DNA of 64,000 nucleotides from Favolaschia claudopus (taxonomy: Eukaryota; Basidiomycota; Agaricomycetes; Agaricales; Mycenaceae): positions 1,116,001 to 1,180,000 of the forward strand of contig JAWWNJ010000003.1 in assembly GCA_037176885.1 (NCBI GenBank). The letters run 5' to 3'. The position numbers and the translations under genes were made by a program. The notes under the pieces were generated by a model, which saw nothing but the letters and a program-made list of their open reading frames with translations, was not told the DNA's origin and did not search any database. Below, piece by piece: positions 20,975 through 32,300 of the stretch. How positions within the stretch are numbered: the first letter of the stretch is position 1; each line of letters starts with the position of its first letter.

Positions 20975-21530
20975 CTCACGCAGGCAATTTTGCGCTGCCG
21001 GCAAAAGTAGCATGACAATGCCTGTTTCTTCTTTTCCACCAGGCTCGTGCCTACGTATTGCAACAATTTTTATATTTGGGTGTGGTCGTTGCCGTAGGCA
21101 GGCTGGTACTTCTCGGGCGCCGCCAAAGGGCGGGGCCGGAGTTTGAATTTTTGAGTGGTGCCGAGTGACCGGCATTGTGTGACTTTTTGTGACTCAGGCA
21201 GTTTGCGCCCAACATTTTCCGTCTTCCTTGCCGCCGAGAATATTCACAAAAGTACTTCGAAATATCGTATTTTGGTATAGAAATGTATCCCTGATATTGA
21301 TATGTGTTGAATACAAATTTATTGCCCGAGAAGGAGTAGAGTACTGCTCCCATCAATATATTTCAAACTCCGGCCCCGCCCTTTGGCGGCGCCCGAGAAG
21401 TATCAGCCTGTCTACGACAACGACCACCTCCAATGTAAAAATCGTTGCAGCTCGTAGACAGGCTGGTCACGAGCCTATTTCCACCCGTGATTTCAAGCCG
21501 TTGTTGGTAGTAATGTTGCCGCGACTCGCC
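20975..21530. repeat. Large inverted repeat (foldback element)
   Basis: Arms of roughly 170 bp pair around about 21250. The core arm (GGGCGCCGCCAAAGGGCGGG at about 21115, complement at about 21375) is identical over more than 30 bp; outer parts (GTGGTCGTTG..., AGGCTCGTG) match imperfectly. The borders are approximate because the outer arms have decayed and no clear target duplication was found. Confidence 0.6.
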
Positions 21531-21625
21531 GAGTCGAGTCGCGACTCAACAAGTCGACTTAAACTGCAAATTGACTCGGCTTGACTCGACTTGGGCCAAC
21601 CGAGCCACTCTAAGTGACTTAAGTC
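21518..21625. repeat. GACTCG/CGAGTC-rich patch
   Basis: The words GACTCG, CGAGTC and GACTTG occur about ten times in 100 bp. This could be a subterminal repeat cluster of an unseen element; no function is visible. Confidence 0.4.
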
Positions 21626-22050
21626 ACCCAAGTCTGATATGAGTTTCGGTATTTGAGCCTTACACCTCAACAAGAAGAGGTAGAACACTCACAGGGAGCT
21701 CGTCGGTTTGAAATCGGCACAGGAATTCTTAAATTTGGAAATGCAGGGTATTATGCTTGTTGTACAGCGAGGAGAGCAGCCTACACCTCCTAAACATTAA
21801 TTTAGTACCCTCAAAGCATGCCCTGATCTTATCCTGGAGGTGCTGGACACGGTGCGAGCTCAAAAACATCGAAAAGAATCAAAAGTGATGCCAAGTCACA
21901 GTCTGTCACGGTACGTGATGGACGTGACAAATGTGACAAGTCACTGCCGCGACATTTTTTCGAAAAATCTGAAAATGCTCCCGATGGTGTTTATTCACTA
22001 AAAGAAACATACACGAAATTTCCCGACTCAGGTCTACTCAAGTGGCTTGA
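21626..22050. other. No feature seen
   Basis: No ORF, repeat or TIR of note upstream of the transposon at 22051. Confidence 0.4.
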
Positions 22051-22315
22051 CAGCTATTTTGGAAACGATAGACAGTCTCGATTTTTTAGCTGAGTTCGGG
22101 CCGAGAGGTCGTAACTATGTCGTGCCAAATTTAGAATAACCTTTTCTGCTAATACCTCCTCAACAACGACCACCTAGTACAGTTACACCGTCACTGGAGA
22201 CTTACAGTCATGACGAGCAGGCTGACGATCGTGTGGAGCATATGCTGCGCTATATATCCTCGCTCAACGAGTCCAAGGCGCCCAACTATTCTACTTTTCG
22301 ACCGGTTTTGACACC

Positions 22316-23795
22316 ATGCAAAACACTATTGCACCATATCTTCTTGGCGTCGGCCCTCCCCCCGCTCTCACTGGACGACAGCTCGCAGTGGCCCAATCAC
22401 AGGCCTCTCTCGACAATGGCATGTTTGACCACACCCGCGACTACGAGCAGCCTGGGGGCGACGACGATGATCCTAGCGATGAAGATCCGTCTTATCATCA
22501 ATACCAGCTTCCTCCGTTCCCTCCTCACATTGTCGAAGCTCGCCAATCTCAGTTGCCATCCACTACAGCTCCCAGTCAAACTGCAGGTGTGTTACAGCCA
22601 TTTGCGCATTCTGCAGGCTACTAATAAACTTCCAGACCGCGGTACCTTCATCACAGTCAAAGTCCCTATCTATGGCGAGCCAGGAAACGGAAAGAAGCGC
22701 GCCACGGTTACCACAACCCTCGTCCTCCCCTCTGACATTCCTGCCGGCGACTTTCTATCCCGCATCACAGCTCAGATGAATGTCGACCCCACATCTGCGA
22801 CGTTGGGATGGAAAGAGTCTCAGGAGCGTCGCAAGGATCCATATCACCGTCTGTCATCCGAGGACGATGTTCGCGACGCCTTCCAGCAGCTTCTCAAGCT
22901 CCAGAGGAGCACACGTCGTCAGAAAGAGGTAATAATGGAAGGGGTTAACCTGGTAAGTCATCCGTTATCTATGGGTTCTTCGGTGTTGAGCACACTGTCT
23001 TTTGACTCTTTTCAGGAGGTGCAGCCTGATGGAAAGACGACAAAACAGGCCGAAAAACCCCCCGAGACCGCTGTTACCGCCACCGAGCTACAGCAGATTC
23101 AAAACCATCTCAAGTGCGCGGAACATCCTGGCAAAAATCGGTGGTGCTACGTGATGGGCCCGAAATCTAAGTACCCAGGCAAGCACGTCGAGATTGGAAT
23201 AGATGTTATTAATCTGTGGGCTCGCTACATGGTGCGTGACATGCAATTTCTGCTTCTCTTTTGCATTGCTGACTTTCGTCTTCAGCATGATGGCACCGCG
23301 GATCTAGAACATCCTCCCAAAATCCTCAAGCTTGACGAGCTTGCAGAGCGTGGCCGTGCTCGCGAGGAGCGTAGTCGTAACCGCGGACAAACTGCCATGC
23401 CCCCCATCCACGTCCATCTTGGCAACTCCGAGTCCGCCGATACTGTCCTTCGCGATGCCAATAGCGTCAAACGTCGACGTGAGGACGAGTCATCAGATGA
23501 ATCTGATGAAGACGAGGACGTCCTCCTTGTCTCCGACGTGCTGCGCGCTCTCGATGAAAAGTACCCCGCTCTCAAATACTTCCAATATGCTGAGAGCCTG
23601 GGGGAACAAGGCATTGTCTATGCCAACAGCATTGCCGACTTCGATACCAAGTTCTACAAAACCGACGTTGGGATGGCAGCCGGTGCCGTGGGTAACTTCG
23701 TGCGCAAGGCAAGTAAGATGGTCGCCGCCGCGAAGAAACGCAAGGGGAAGAAGCGGGCTAGGGTTGTGGAGAACGAAAGCGACAAGGAGAACTAA
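22316..23795 (+). CDS. Transposon passenger protein of unknown function (437 aa, four exons)
   Basis: Exons 22316-22586, 22636-22952, 23016-23231 and 23286-23795 join in phase (GT-AG introns of 49, 63 and 54 nt). Residues 1-90 are Gln/Pro/Asp-rich and disordered. About 91-196 look like a beta-grasp (PB1/ubiquitin-like) fold: FITVKVPIYGEPG, LVLPSDIPAGDFLSRI, LGWK, then HRLSSEDDVRDAFQQLL. About 197-268 carry a compact Cys/His motif, KCAEHPGKNRWCYVMG..H, followed by INLWARYM. The C-terminal 170 residues are charged, with an acid run (ESSDESDEDED) and a basic nuclear-type tail (KKRKGKKRAR). It converges on the transposase with about 150 bp between stops. Domain assignments are by eye; function is unknown and may be accessory to transposition or captured host cargo. 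Confidence 0.8.
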
Positions 23796-23947
23796 TTTAT
23801 TTCACGCTGTGTATGTTATCGCCGCCTCTATAACCTGTAGATACTGTATCTCTACTAGTTTTCTGTATATTTGTATAGTCGTACTACTTGTTCATATAAT
23901 TTCTTGCCGTCCTACTCGTGTATTGACACAACTACCGGTACAACAAC

Positions 23948-25160
23948 CTATACAACATATCCGCAATCCCTGAACCACCCTTCGATGTTCTCTGGGGTCA
24001 TCGTCTCATGAGCAGCTTCCCACAGAGTTGCGATGGGGTCGCAACCATCACGCCCTTCCATTGAGCTGAGAACATCGTCCCGGTTGCGGCGGATCCAATA
24101 TTTCATGCATGAAAACCCTTCTTCGCATGGATTGAAGTCGGGAGAGTATGGTGACAAATAAATGAGTCGACGCCCGCTGTAGATCAAATTCAGTTGGTTG
24201 GCAATCAAGAGGATATATCCTACGCACCGTCCCTCGACCATCTCACGAATCCCATCAAAATGATGAACACTTGCGTTGTCCATGACGAGAACAGAGTTGT
24301 CCTGTGGAAAGGGATTCATGCGGTCAAGGAGAACATCGAGATAGTTGCGGAACTCTACGGCGGTCCAGGATCGAGTCAACACATCAAAGTGAAGTATGCC
24401 ATCGAGGCAAATTGCCGGAAGCACAGAATAACTATACATATCAGCAGGTACGAAGTACTGGCAAGAGCATAAACACATACCGGATGCCTCGGACAAAAAA
24501 ATCATGCCGCCGCGCTCGCATTCCAATAGGGGCCCATGCCATCTGCCGCCGCGTTGTGTGTCGATTGCAAGCTGCTTCGTCTAGGAAGACCAGTCTTCGA
24601 GGTGGGTGTTGTCCAACTTCACATTGGAAACCAAGCCGTTTGTTTTCCTCGGCTTCGAGTGCAGTTCGAGATATCTAGGGATATACTCATGTCAGCGGCA
24701 CGAAACTCCCAGCAATTTTACTTACATGAACCCGAACATAACCCATTCGCAAAAGGGCGTCACGTATGGTGGTTTTGGCGACGTCGAGTCCCGTGGCTTC
24801 GTACAAACATTCCTGTAGCTCGAAAAGATAGATGTCGAAGGTTCTCGCAACAAGACCCTCAAGATACTTCTCAAAGGGTCAAATACGAAGAGTATTGAGA
24901 AGATCACAGACCGCGACATCAAAAGATGTGAGAATGCGGGGTCGTCCGAGCTGCAGAGGAATTTGGACGTGGTCCCCAGTGGTCCGCCACGTTCGGATGA
25001 TGCGGTAAATGGTTCGCTCGCTGATGTTGGTAGCTGCAGCAATGTCTGGGACAGACATATGGGCCGACATTGTGGTGATGAGCTGTTTCTGCTCCTTAGG
25101 TATGTGGCGGCGGTTTCCTCGTCGTATCATGGTGAGAGTGAGGAGAGTATTGGCGGGCAA
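23948..25160 (-). CDS. Tc1/mariner-type DD34E transposase, copy 1 (339 aa, five exons)
   Basis: Exons on the minus strand: 25160-24912, 24869-24726, 24674-24481, 24431-24228 and 24176-23948. All junctions keep phase and give one uninterrupted protein. Residues about 20-75 form the DNA-binding helix-turn-helix (VPDIAAATNISERTIYRII, then GRPRIL). The DDE catalytic core follows: RRLVFLDEA (D163), NSVLVMDNASVHH (D247) and YSPDFNPCEE (E282), with 34 residues between the last two, the Tc1 spacing. The enzyme would cut at the TIRs and insert at TA. Transcription would start inside the right TIR region. No break is seen, so it may be functional. The start could also be the Met ten codons downstream (MIRRGNRRHI). 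Confidence 0.9.
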
Positions 25161-25310
25161 CGCTCGTCGTCATGATGGAGCTGAGCTGTAGCTAAAAATA
25201 AATATATGACGGGTATGCCGGGAACTGCCGAACTCAGCTCGAAAATCGAGACTGTCTATCGTTTCCAAAATAGCTGTAAACCTGCGAAAAGGATAGAGAA
25301 AGGTCGGAAT

Positions 25311-25358
25311 TGATGGGAATTTCCATAAAAGGTAAGTAAATTGATTTCGCCGCAGCTG
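25311..25358. repeat. Solo end of the CAGTTGCGGCG MITE family
   Basis: GGTAAGTAAATTGATTTCGC plus a CGCAGCTG tip and TA, matching the right end of the MITE at 15098-15488 with one tip mismatch; the other end is missing. Confidence 0.7.
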
Positions 25359-25378
25359 TATGATGAATTTGGTTAATT

Positions 25379-25396
25379 GGGGGAGCTTGCTCCCCC
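25379..25396. repeat. GGGGGAGC/GCTCCCCC hairpin, copy 1
   Basis: A perfect inverted repeat preceded by TTAATT. The same hairpin with the same TTAATT flank recurs at 50886-50904, followed in both places by a related 'CCGAAAAG...GGCTGTGC'-like stretch. Confidence 0.6.
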
Positions 25397-26094
25397 TTTA
25401 TCAGAGCCGTCACCGAAAAGCAATAAGCTGTGCTAGACGGCTTTTTTGATGGCGTCACTGCCCTTGACGTGCGCACGTCAAGATTGGCATGCTCCGAGTG
25501 ATACGATGTTCTTCCGAGTGATCCATTCTGATCCCTACTGATCCAGACTGATTGCAGCGTGATGGTGCATCCTTTTCAACTGATGGTGCACCCGTTCTTG
25601 ACACTGCCCGAGGCTGCTTAACGGAAGGGAAAATACAGTTCTCTATTTCATACACGGTACAGAGGAGCAGATTCTCCACGAGGTGTTGTTAATGGTGCCT
25701 CTAGTTTTGCAAACAGCTGCTGTGATGAGGTGATGAAAATAAATGATATCAATGTTGCTCAGTTAGTGTCTGCATAGAGAGACTATGGTTCTGAGTGGAA
25801 ATTCAAAAAACTTGATTGGTGGTTCATCCTTCAGAACGTCATTGCCCGGCATAAGTAAAGTTTTGTTCACAAGAGTAGATTATGTGCGTGAAAAGGATCC
25901 GACCAAATTATGCCCCAAACAACAGCGCAACATTGATATTGTTAATTTGTGTGCCATTCCAGTAACAATTTACACAAGCTCCCGCTGCTGTAGGCCGGTA
26001 CTCCGGCATACAAATCATATTCTTTGTGCCCAGATGTATTGAATCAAAGGAGTACAGGCCTTTTGTGCCATTCCAGCCTATGTCTGTGCGGTCG

Positions 26095-26145
26095 GGCAGT
26101 TCTGATGGGAATTTCCTTATTTGGTAAGTAATTTGATCGCAACTG
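26095..26145. repeat. Second solo end of the CAGTTGCGGCG MITE family
   Basis: The stretch ggtaagtaatttgatcgcaactgta matches the MITE tip with a small internal deletion; the opposite end is not found. Confidence 0.6.
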
Positions 26146-26545
26146 TAACATTGATGCCGAGCTTCGTGCCGGCGACCCGGGTATTTCCGGTGCATGCTAA
26201 GCACTTGTTCCGCTGCCATCTGCCACAATTCCCGAGGGTCCGGCTTGGTTATGGTTAATTTTGCCTGTGGTTCGGTTTGATTGAAATACACGGCATGCTC
26301 AAATTGATTTGTCAGCAATATTGTAGACTCAAACTGACATTCATCCACCAAGATGAACTACAGCAGATTCTATGCACTCTAACGAGGTGAGACTGTATAT
26401 AGTCCACTCCGTCTCACCTTTCACCGTCAATCCGCCAAAAAAAGAAGGCCTCTTGGTAGTGGGAACTACCTTCCAAATAAGGAAATTAAGGCTTTAAGTG
26501 CTTAAGGGTTATTATTAAGGCCTTAAGGCTCAGCTAGACCCAAGT

Positions 26546-26968
26546 CAAGAGGCGTGCGATCTTCTTATAACGGAAAAATACCCACGGGGTACCCACCCCC
26601 CAAATCGGCAAAGCTCACCTCGATGACAATGCATGAAGGATATCTGCACCTCCATGGCTCGTATTTTCCTTTGAGATTTGGGCTGATTTGGGCTTGCAAA
26701 GCATGCCATAATCTGGGCACGTGAGCACATATTAGAGAGTTTGTGCGAGCGACCCAGGTCGCTTTTCGATCGCTCAGATCTCCGCAACAACAGATACCAG
26801 GTGTGAGCTCTAAGCGACCTATAGGAGTATTGCCCTGGGGCACTCCTAGGTCGCTGGGACTTCACACCTGAGACTGCTCGTTGTCGAGATCTGAGCGGTC
26901 CCAAAGCGACCCGGGTCGCTTTGCACAAACCCGCTAATTTCCACGATCCAGAGATCGCTCGCCTCTTG
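26546..26968. mobile_element. hAT-type MITE with 8 bp target duplication, 423 bp
   Basis: TIR CAAGAGGCGTGCGATCT / complement at the right end. The exact 8 bp duplication ACCCAAGT lies at 26538-26545 and 26969-26976. The inner part is a second palindrome built on GCGACC(C/T) words (about 26748-26920). An 8 bp duplication and a CA(A/G)-type tip fit the hAT superfamily. No transposase. Confidence 0.9.
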
Positions 26969-27138
26969 ACCCAAGTTTAAGGCTTAAGGGCGTACACTGC
27001 CATTTTGGGCAGTTCAACTTGATAGGGTATAGAAAGGCTTCACATACCCTCAAGAATCTCTAAAAACGATGCAGTAGGTGAGGATCTATCTACCTTAGAA
27101 ACCAGGTCCAAAAGAGTGAATTGATGTTCCCGATTAGG

Positions 27139-28284
27139 GAACTTTGATGGCCCAAAAATTGTTGTCAAATTACAGCCTGCCCTCACTTCGGAGGAGGTCT
27201 TTGAACGTGGCCGTCATGGCTGTGTTGCCAGAAATGTCGCTATTGGCAAAGACTGGACCCACGGAAAGGCCACAGAAACGATGGCTGGACTGTTTCCGGA
27301 GCCGTTCCTTGAGGCGGACGTAAAAGCCAATACATCCAACTCAGCCCCAACCTGGTTCGTTATAACGAAGAGTTACCATAAACTAGCAGTGGCGCAGGAT
27401 ATGCTCCAGCCGACTGGGGCCGACCTTTGGAAGCATCGAAAGAAGACCGCGGACCAAAAGGTGCAAATTTACATCGGTATGCAGATCTGCCTTGCGATAT
27501 CTGGTCATAATATCAGGCACCTAACAACAGTTTCAGCCCTCAAGAACACCATACCAGCCTCCAAATACGCTTCTTGGTACCAAGGCCCGGAAGTGAATGA
27601 ACCAGCTTCATCTCAAACAGAAGAAGGGGCGAATGCATCCGTAATCTCGGACGTGGAAGATGATGAGAGCTCCGAGTCTGTTCTTAATGACGATAACGAT
27701 ATCTCTACCTTCTCCGATCATTCAAAAGGTTCAGACTCTGAAACCCCAGAGCCTCCATCGCCCACCCAACGTAAGTGACTCTTCATACGCATTCACTGAA
27801 TCTCAAGGTTTTTTCACTTCAAGGATGTGTGAAACGCAAATACGAAGTCATATCGGATGGTCTGGAACCAGAAGACGAAGAACATGCCATCAAAAAGCAG
27901 AAACTCAGTGAGTTTTGCTGTACACTCGTTCTTCTTGATATAGAGCACCCTTTGGCTGTAGATAAGGGCAAAGCTATTGCACGCTATACTCCCCCAGGAA
28001 ACAACTCAATCGCGTCAACCTCTGACCTCAGCTTGAGACAGGAACTGGGTAGGTTTTTCTTTCCCTTCAAGGCCGAATCGTCAAGCTGAGAGCGTACTTT
28101 GCCAGTCGACCTCAAGAAACTTGTCTCTCACCTGCTGTCTGAGGGGGAGAGAGTGAAGCGAGAGGCGGAGACTGCGGCGACTTTGAAGCGAGTCTCCCCT
28201 CCTGCATACAGTACCCATATCAGCCCATGGCAAAGCGGGTACAAGTGCCCGTCTCCTTTCGATACCTATTCCTACTATCACTAA
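27139..28284 (+). CDS. Unrecognised four-exon fungal protein
   Basis: Exons about 27139-27770, 27824-27907, 27944-28048 and 28091-28284 join in phase to a stop at 28284. One intron (27908-27943) is only 36 nt. The N-terminal region reads KIVVKLQPALTSEEVFERG and then a Trp/Lys-rich helical part. The middle is acidic and Ser-rich (ISDVEDDESSESVLNDDND). A KKQKL motif may be a nuclear signal, and the C-terminus is helical and charged. The 5' end is not resolved: the frame is open back to an acceptor-like TTAG near 27138, with an upstream stop. No family is recognised. Four consistent splice junctions without a stop suggest a genuine gene. Confidence 0.55.
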
Positions 28285-28944
28285 CAGCTCTATTGCGGGA
28301 AGTGCTTCCAGACACAGTGTACATTCATCCAGAGGCGGTCGAGCAATTTACAAGCCAGAATTGTTGAGAGGTCGTGAAAACAAGACGCAGACTGTTAAGT
28401 GTTACACTTGTGACATTGTCACACTTGACGCTCTGGGCGTGGCGGCTGAGTTGGCGGTGTGTGAAGGTGGCTGTGAGACTTGACATGTTAAGTGGACCCA
28501 GCTGATCGGCCGGTTAACCCCGACATGTTCGGCCCATGTCCCATGCAAGTGCCTGTGGTTGCCTATGTCTCGGACGCCTCGTCTCAAGCATCACACACTC
28601 CCTCTGCCCTCTACGTATTTTCATCATCACACCATCTCCGTCCTCTCCCGTACCTTACTATCATTCCTACTGCATTGCACTCCAACCACACATCCTCTCC
28701 GGAATCTACTCTCTCTAGTACTGCCGTTCCTTCCACTGTCAGGTCACATTATCTACGTTTCCATATGATACCTCACAATCTTAATACGAGTCAACTTTCA
28801 CTCACAAACAACGATTGAGATTAAGAATTAGTAAAACGGCTAATATACGATGCCCAACCCCTACAATCGTCAACCCATCCATCACCCTGCCTATCCGAAT
28901 GCAGAACCAAGGTACCTCTCTTCCCCGTGAAATGCATATTTTCT
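28285..28944. other. Intergenic, no feature seen
   Basis: Overlapping C/T-rich ORFs of 60-108 codons on + have no domains. The LINE poly-A tail begins at 28945. Confidence 0.4.
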
Positions 28945-29320
28945 TTTCTTTTTTTTTTTTTTAATCCAATTTATTTGCCCCTCACCGCGTACGGTATGTC
29001 GGGCATCGTCTGTATGATACAAGCTCTCTGTGTATGTATGTCTATGTAAATGATGTAGCAGCGATATCATGCCCGACACCCCAACCTTAGGAGTGACGAG
29101 CGGCGGCGCTTTGCGCCGATTAAACGAAGTCCGTGAGGCCTAGATGTAGGGTAAGTGGCCATCGGCATAGGATATTTGGGGTAAAGGCCCCCGAATCTGG
29201 CGGGCACTGGTGGGTAAAGTAAGGCGGGTATAGTAAAGAGACGAGTAAATTTTGTTTCGGTTTCGGCATGGACTGGCGGCTGTCGAGCACGGCGGCTTGA
29301 TGAACTCATTACGAATTTGC

Positions 29321-32300
29321 TTAGTTTGCGGCAGGGGGGAGGTCTGGTAGAACACCATGTATGGAGTGGAAGCGCCTCGTACGTCCCAGAAAGCGGAAGA
29401 GGTGGGGAAGGAGTTTCTGGGAGCCCAGCAGCTTCGTGAGAACCCGTGCGCTGGGGCCGGCGGCTCGGTACATGGCCTGTCGTGCATCGTGATGGGTTGG
29501 GCAGTGGACGAGGAAGTGTTCAACAGACTCCTCTGAGCGCCGACAGTTTGGGCATAGCGGGGAGTTGGCTTTGCCGATGCGATGGAGATGTTTGGCAAGA
29601 GGGATGTGGCTGGTGCGGAGCTGGAGGAGAAGAACGGCGAGGCTGCGTGGGAGATTGTTTGCGATGAGAAGGTAGGATCCTCTGGTGAGTTTGGAGTCAT
29701 ATCGCATGGTGGTGGTGTATCGTTTGGATTCTTTCCAGTGCTTCTCGATATTGCTCTTCATCCACGCGAGATAATCCTGGCGCACTGCAGCGCGTCCCCA
29801 CGGAAGCTCCCAGCGAAGAAGGCGGGGTAAATCATTCGCGGCCGTGGATCTGCGCTCCAATGCAGCCCGTTTGGCCTCCTCGTCTGCGCGTTCATTGCCC
29901 ACAATGTCTCGATGCCCTGGTGCCCACCGGATGATGAGGTTTATGTGAGGGTGCTGTCGTTTGAGTTTCCGCGCTGTCGCATGCCAGAGATCCCAGATCC
30001 AATGGGAAGGGGTGGGTGTGTGTGACTGAGTGGCACGGATAGCTGGCTGGCTGTCGACAACGATGACAATATCGCCCGAAAGTACGGTACAACGCCGGAG
30101 GAGGGTGAGAGCGAGAACCCCTCCAATCCCTTCTGCCTCAAAAACTGTGTGGTGCTCCGAGTCCCCCAGATAATACCGTATGGAGTCGATTTCGCTGCCG
30201 TGCTCGTAAAGGATCGCTGACGCGCCAATATGCCCATCTATGCCCGAACCGTCAGTATATACTTTGTAAATGGAACTGTCCTTTTTGTCTAATTCTATTG
30301 CATCTTCCTTCGAGCTCGGTATTCTCACCGCCATACTCGATGTCCACTCTGCCGCTACTCTTACCGCCTTCACCTCCTCCATCCTGCTTGGCCATAGGGA
30401 AAAATCTCCGATAAGGTCGTGTATTGGTGTTGCGTGTCGTCGTAAATGTCGAGTGCTGTCTTGTCGAATATAGTCATGGAGGGGGTGAGAGGAGGGGAGA
30501 GTGGAGAGACGCAAGGCTGCGTTCAGCCTTGTTTTCTCGACGAGGTTGGTGATGGAGAGGAGATGAGCGTAAATGTCGAGCACCTCCGTGGGAGTGGAAG
30601 GCATCGCTCCAGTGATGGCCAAAGCTGCACGGCGTTGTATCGTGCGCAGCTTCTTGACAACTCCTCGCTCTGTCTTCTTTCTACAAAACAACTGTCTGTT
30701 ATGTGCCGGTGGGGATAGAGAAACATCAGCAGCATACAGCATGCGTGGAACGCATACTCCAAGATACAACCGCCGCATTTCGGACGCCCCAATGCCGCGC
30801 GACGGCCTTGCTATTCGCGCCGTCTGGATCAGCCAAGCTTGACCTTTGGCGAGCGCCGCCGCTTCCTGCTGGTGCCAACGCAACTCGCGGTCCAAATGAA
30901 CACCGAGGAGCTTAACAGACTCCGCCGACTTGATTTTATGTGGCCCAAGGCGTAAGTCAGAGCGCGGGAGGGGAACTCTCTTGATCCCTGTGAACCCAGG
31001 GAGCGGATTAATACGCTGGCGTGAGTAATCGCAGCATTGGTATTTCGCTGGTCCGAACTTGGCGTTGTGGGCTTCTCCCCATTTTTCCACTCCGTCTCGG
31101 CGCTGGTACATGTTCCGGATTTTCTTGTGGGTGGACTTGAAGTCTTTGGCTACTGCCACAAGGGTCTCATCGTCAACAAAGACGACGCCGTCTTCACCTG
31201 CTGATGTTCGTGGAATACCTGCTAAATCAGCGTTGTAACCCGCATATAGGAATCCTGAGTGAGGATCCCCTTGATCAAGACCCCCGTCGATGGTGAAGGA
31301 GCTCGAGACGTAGTCCCCAAAAGCAAGCTTTCCTGTACGTCCAGCAAACCGTCTCCGTAGCCAATTGATATGTTGAACTGGGACTCCCCGCATTCGTAGG
31401 TTGTGAAACAACCGATCCAAGTCTACACTCGGGAACGCACCCTTCACATCCATGCACAACACGGTCGCTACCTTCCCGACCTCCCACGCGTCTTTAATGA
31501 TCTTGACCACCTTGTGTAAGGCATCCGTCGTCGAGCGACCCGGCCGAGCGCCAAACTGGCTGGCCGGGAGAATCCCCGCGAGCTCGGCTTCCGCCGTGCA
31601 TTGCTCATTCTTCGCCGCGTACCACAATCGAGGTATACCTTTTGTGAGAGCTATTGGCCTGTGCGCTCCCGGGTCAGCATAATCGGGCTTGCCCGGCTTG
31701 CGCATGACAAGGATGTGAAGATCTGCCCATCCGTCTGGATAATGTTCGAGGTCGTCGAGCGACCGAAAAATGGGACCGAGTATTGGCACTAAAAGGTTAG
31801 CACATTCGGTGAAAAAGCAATTAGCCATTGAATCTGGGTAAGTAGCCTTGTATGGCTTCATGCGTTGGATTGCCTTATGAATGACTGCGTCAGGCAGCGG
31901 TTTCCACTCCCACGCAGGCGCGGGGTAGACCGGGTTGGCCGGTACGGAGGATGTGGGCATTTTGGCTGGAAAAAATTCCGTGCGCAACATTTCTGTCTTC
32001 TCCTCATTAGTCTCCGCCATCGTCACTGCCGTGTTTTGATTGGGATCCCGTCGCACCAGCGTGGGTATCCGGGATGTTCCTCCGTCGCTCGGAGGGGCGT
32101 TCAAGAAGCGATGGGCATCCCAGACCTGAGACGGCCCAAGGTTTGCCAGCCACTCAACCCAATGCTCCGCCTTTCCGATCCTGACAGCCGCAACGTAAGC
32201 CCTGACCGCGGCGCGCGTCTCATCGTGGACCGGATGTTCGAGGAAGAACCGGAATTTGAAGGCAAGACGCTGCAACTTGCACTTTGCATTCTTGAGACCA

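Larger units (their letters stand above)
22051..25276. mobile_element. Tc1/mariner-type transposon with passenger gene, copy 1 (3226 bp)
   Basis: TIRs of about 45 bp beginning CAGCTATTTTGGAAACGATA. The right flank has TA (25277-25278), while the left flank reads GA (22049-22050), probably a mutated TA. Inside are two convergent genes: a passenger gene on + (22316-23795) and a five-exon transposase on - (25160-23948). A near-identical copy lies at 46245-49143, differing by a 327 bp deletion and a handful of substitutions. That points to recent movement. Confidence 0.95.
25277..26545. other. Repeat-fragment interval, no gene accepted
   Basis: Contains two solo ends of the CAGTTGCGGCG MITE family, a G5/C5 hairpin (25379-25396) and a short internal repeat of 'actgatggtgca' near 25560-25595. 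A 147-codon minus-strand ORF (25908-26351) reads through one of the MITE ends and is not accepted as a gene. Confidence 0.4.

Noticed and set aside
22233..23795. A single 520-codon ORF across the whole passenger gene
   Set aside because: It reads through three clear GT-AG introns, and its first 130 codons are in the wrong frame. The four-exon model from ATG 22316 keeps phase and gives better protein composition.
25908..26351. 147-codon minus-strand ORF
   Set aside because: About 20 codons are the translated end of a MITE and no domain is visible.
28492..28818. C/T-rich 108-codon + ORF
   Set aside because: His/Ser/Leu-rich translation of simple-sequence DNA in three overlapping frames; no start context or splice support.
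29321..30842. Several + strand ORFs opposite the LINE
   Set aside because: They are antisense shadows of the RT/RNase H frame.
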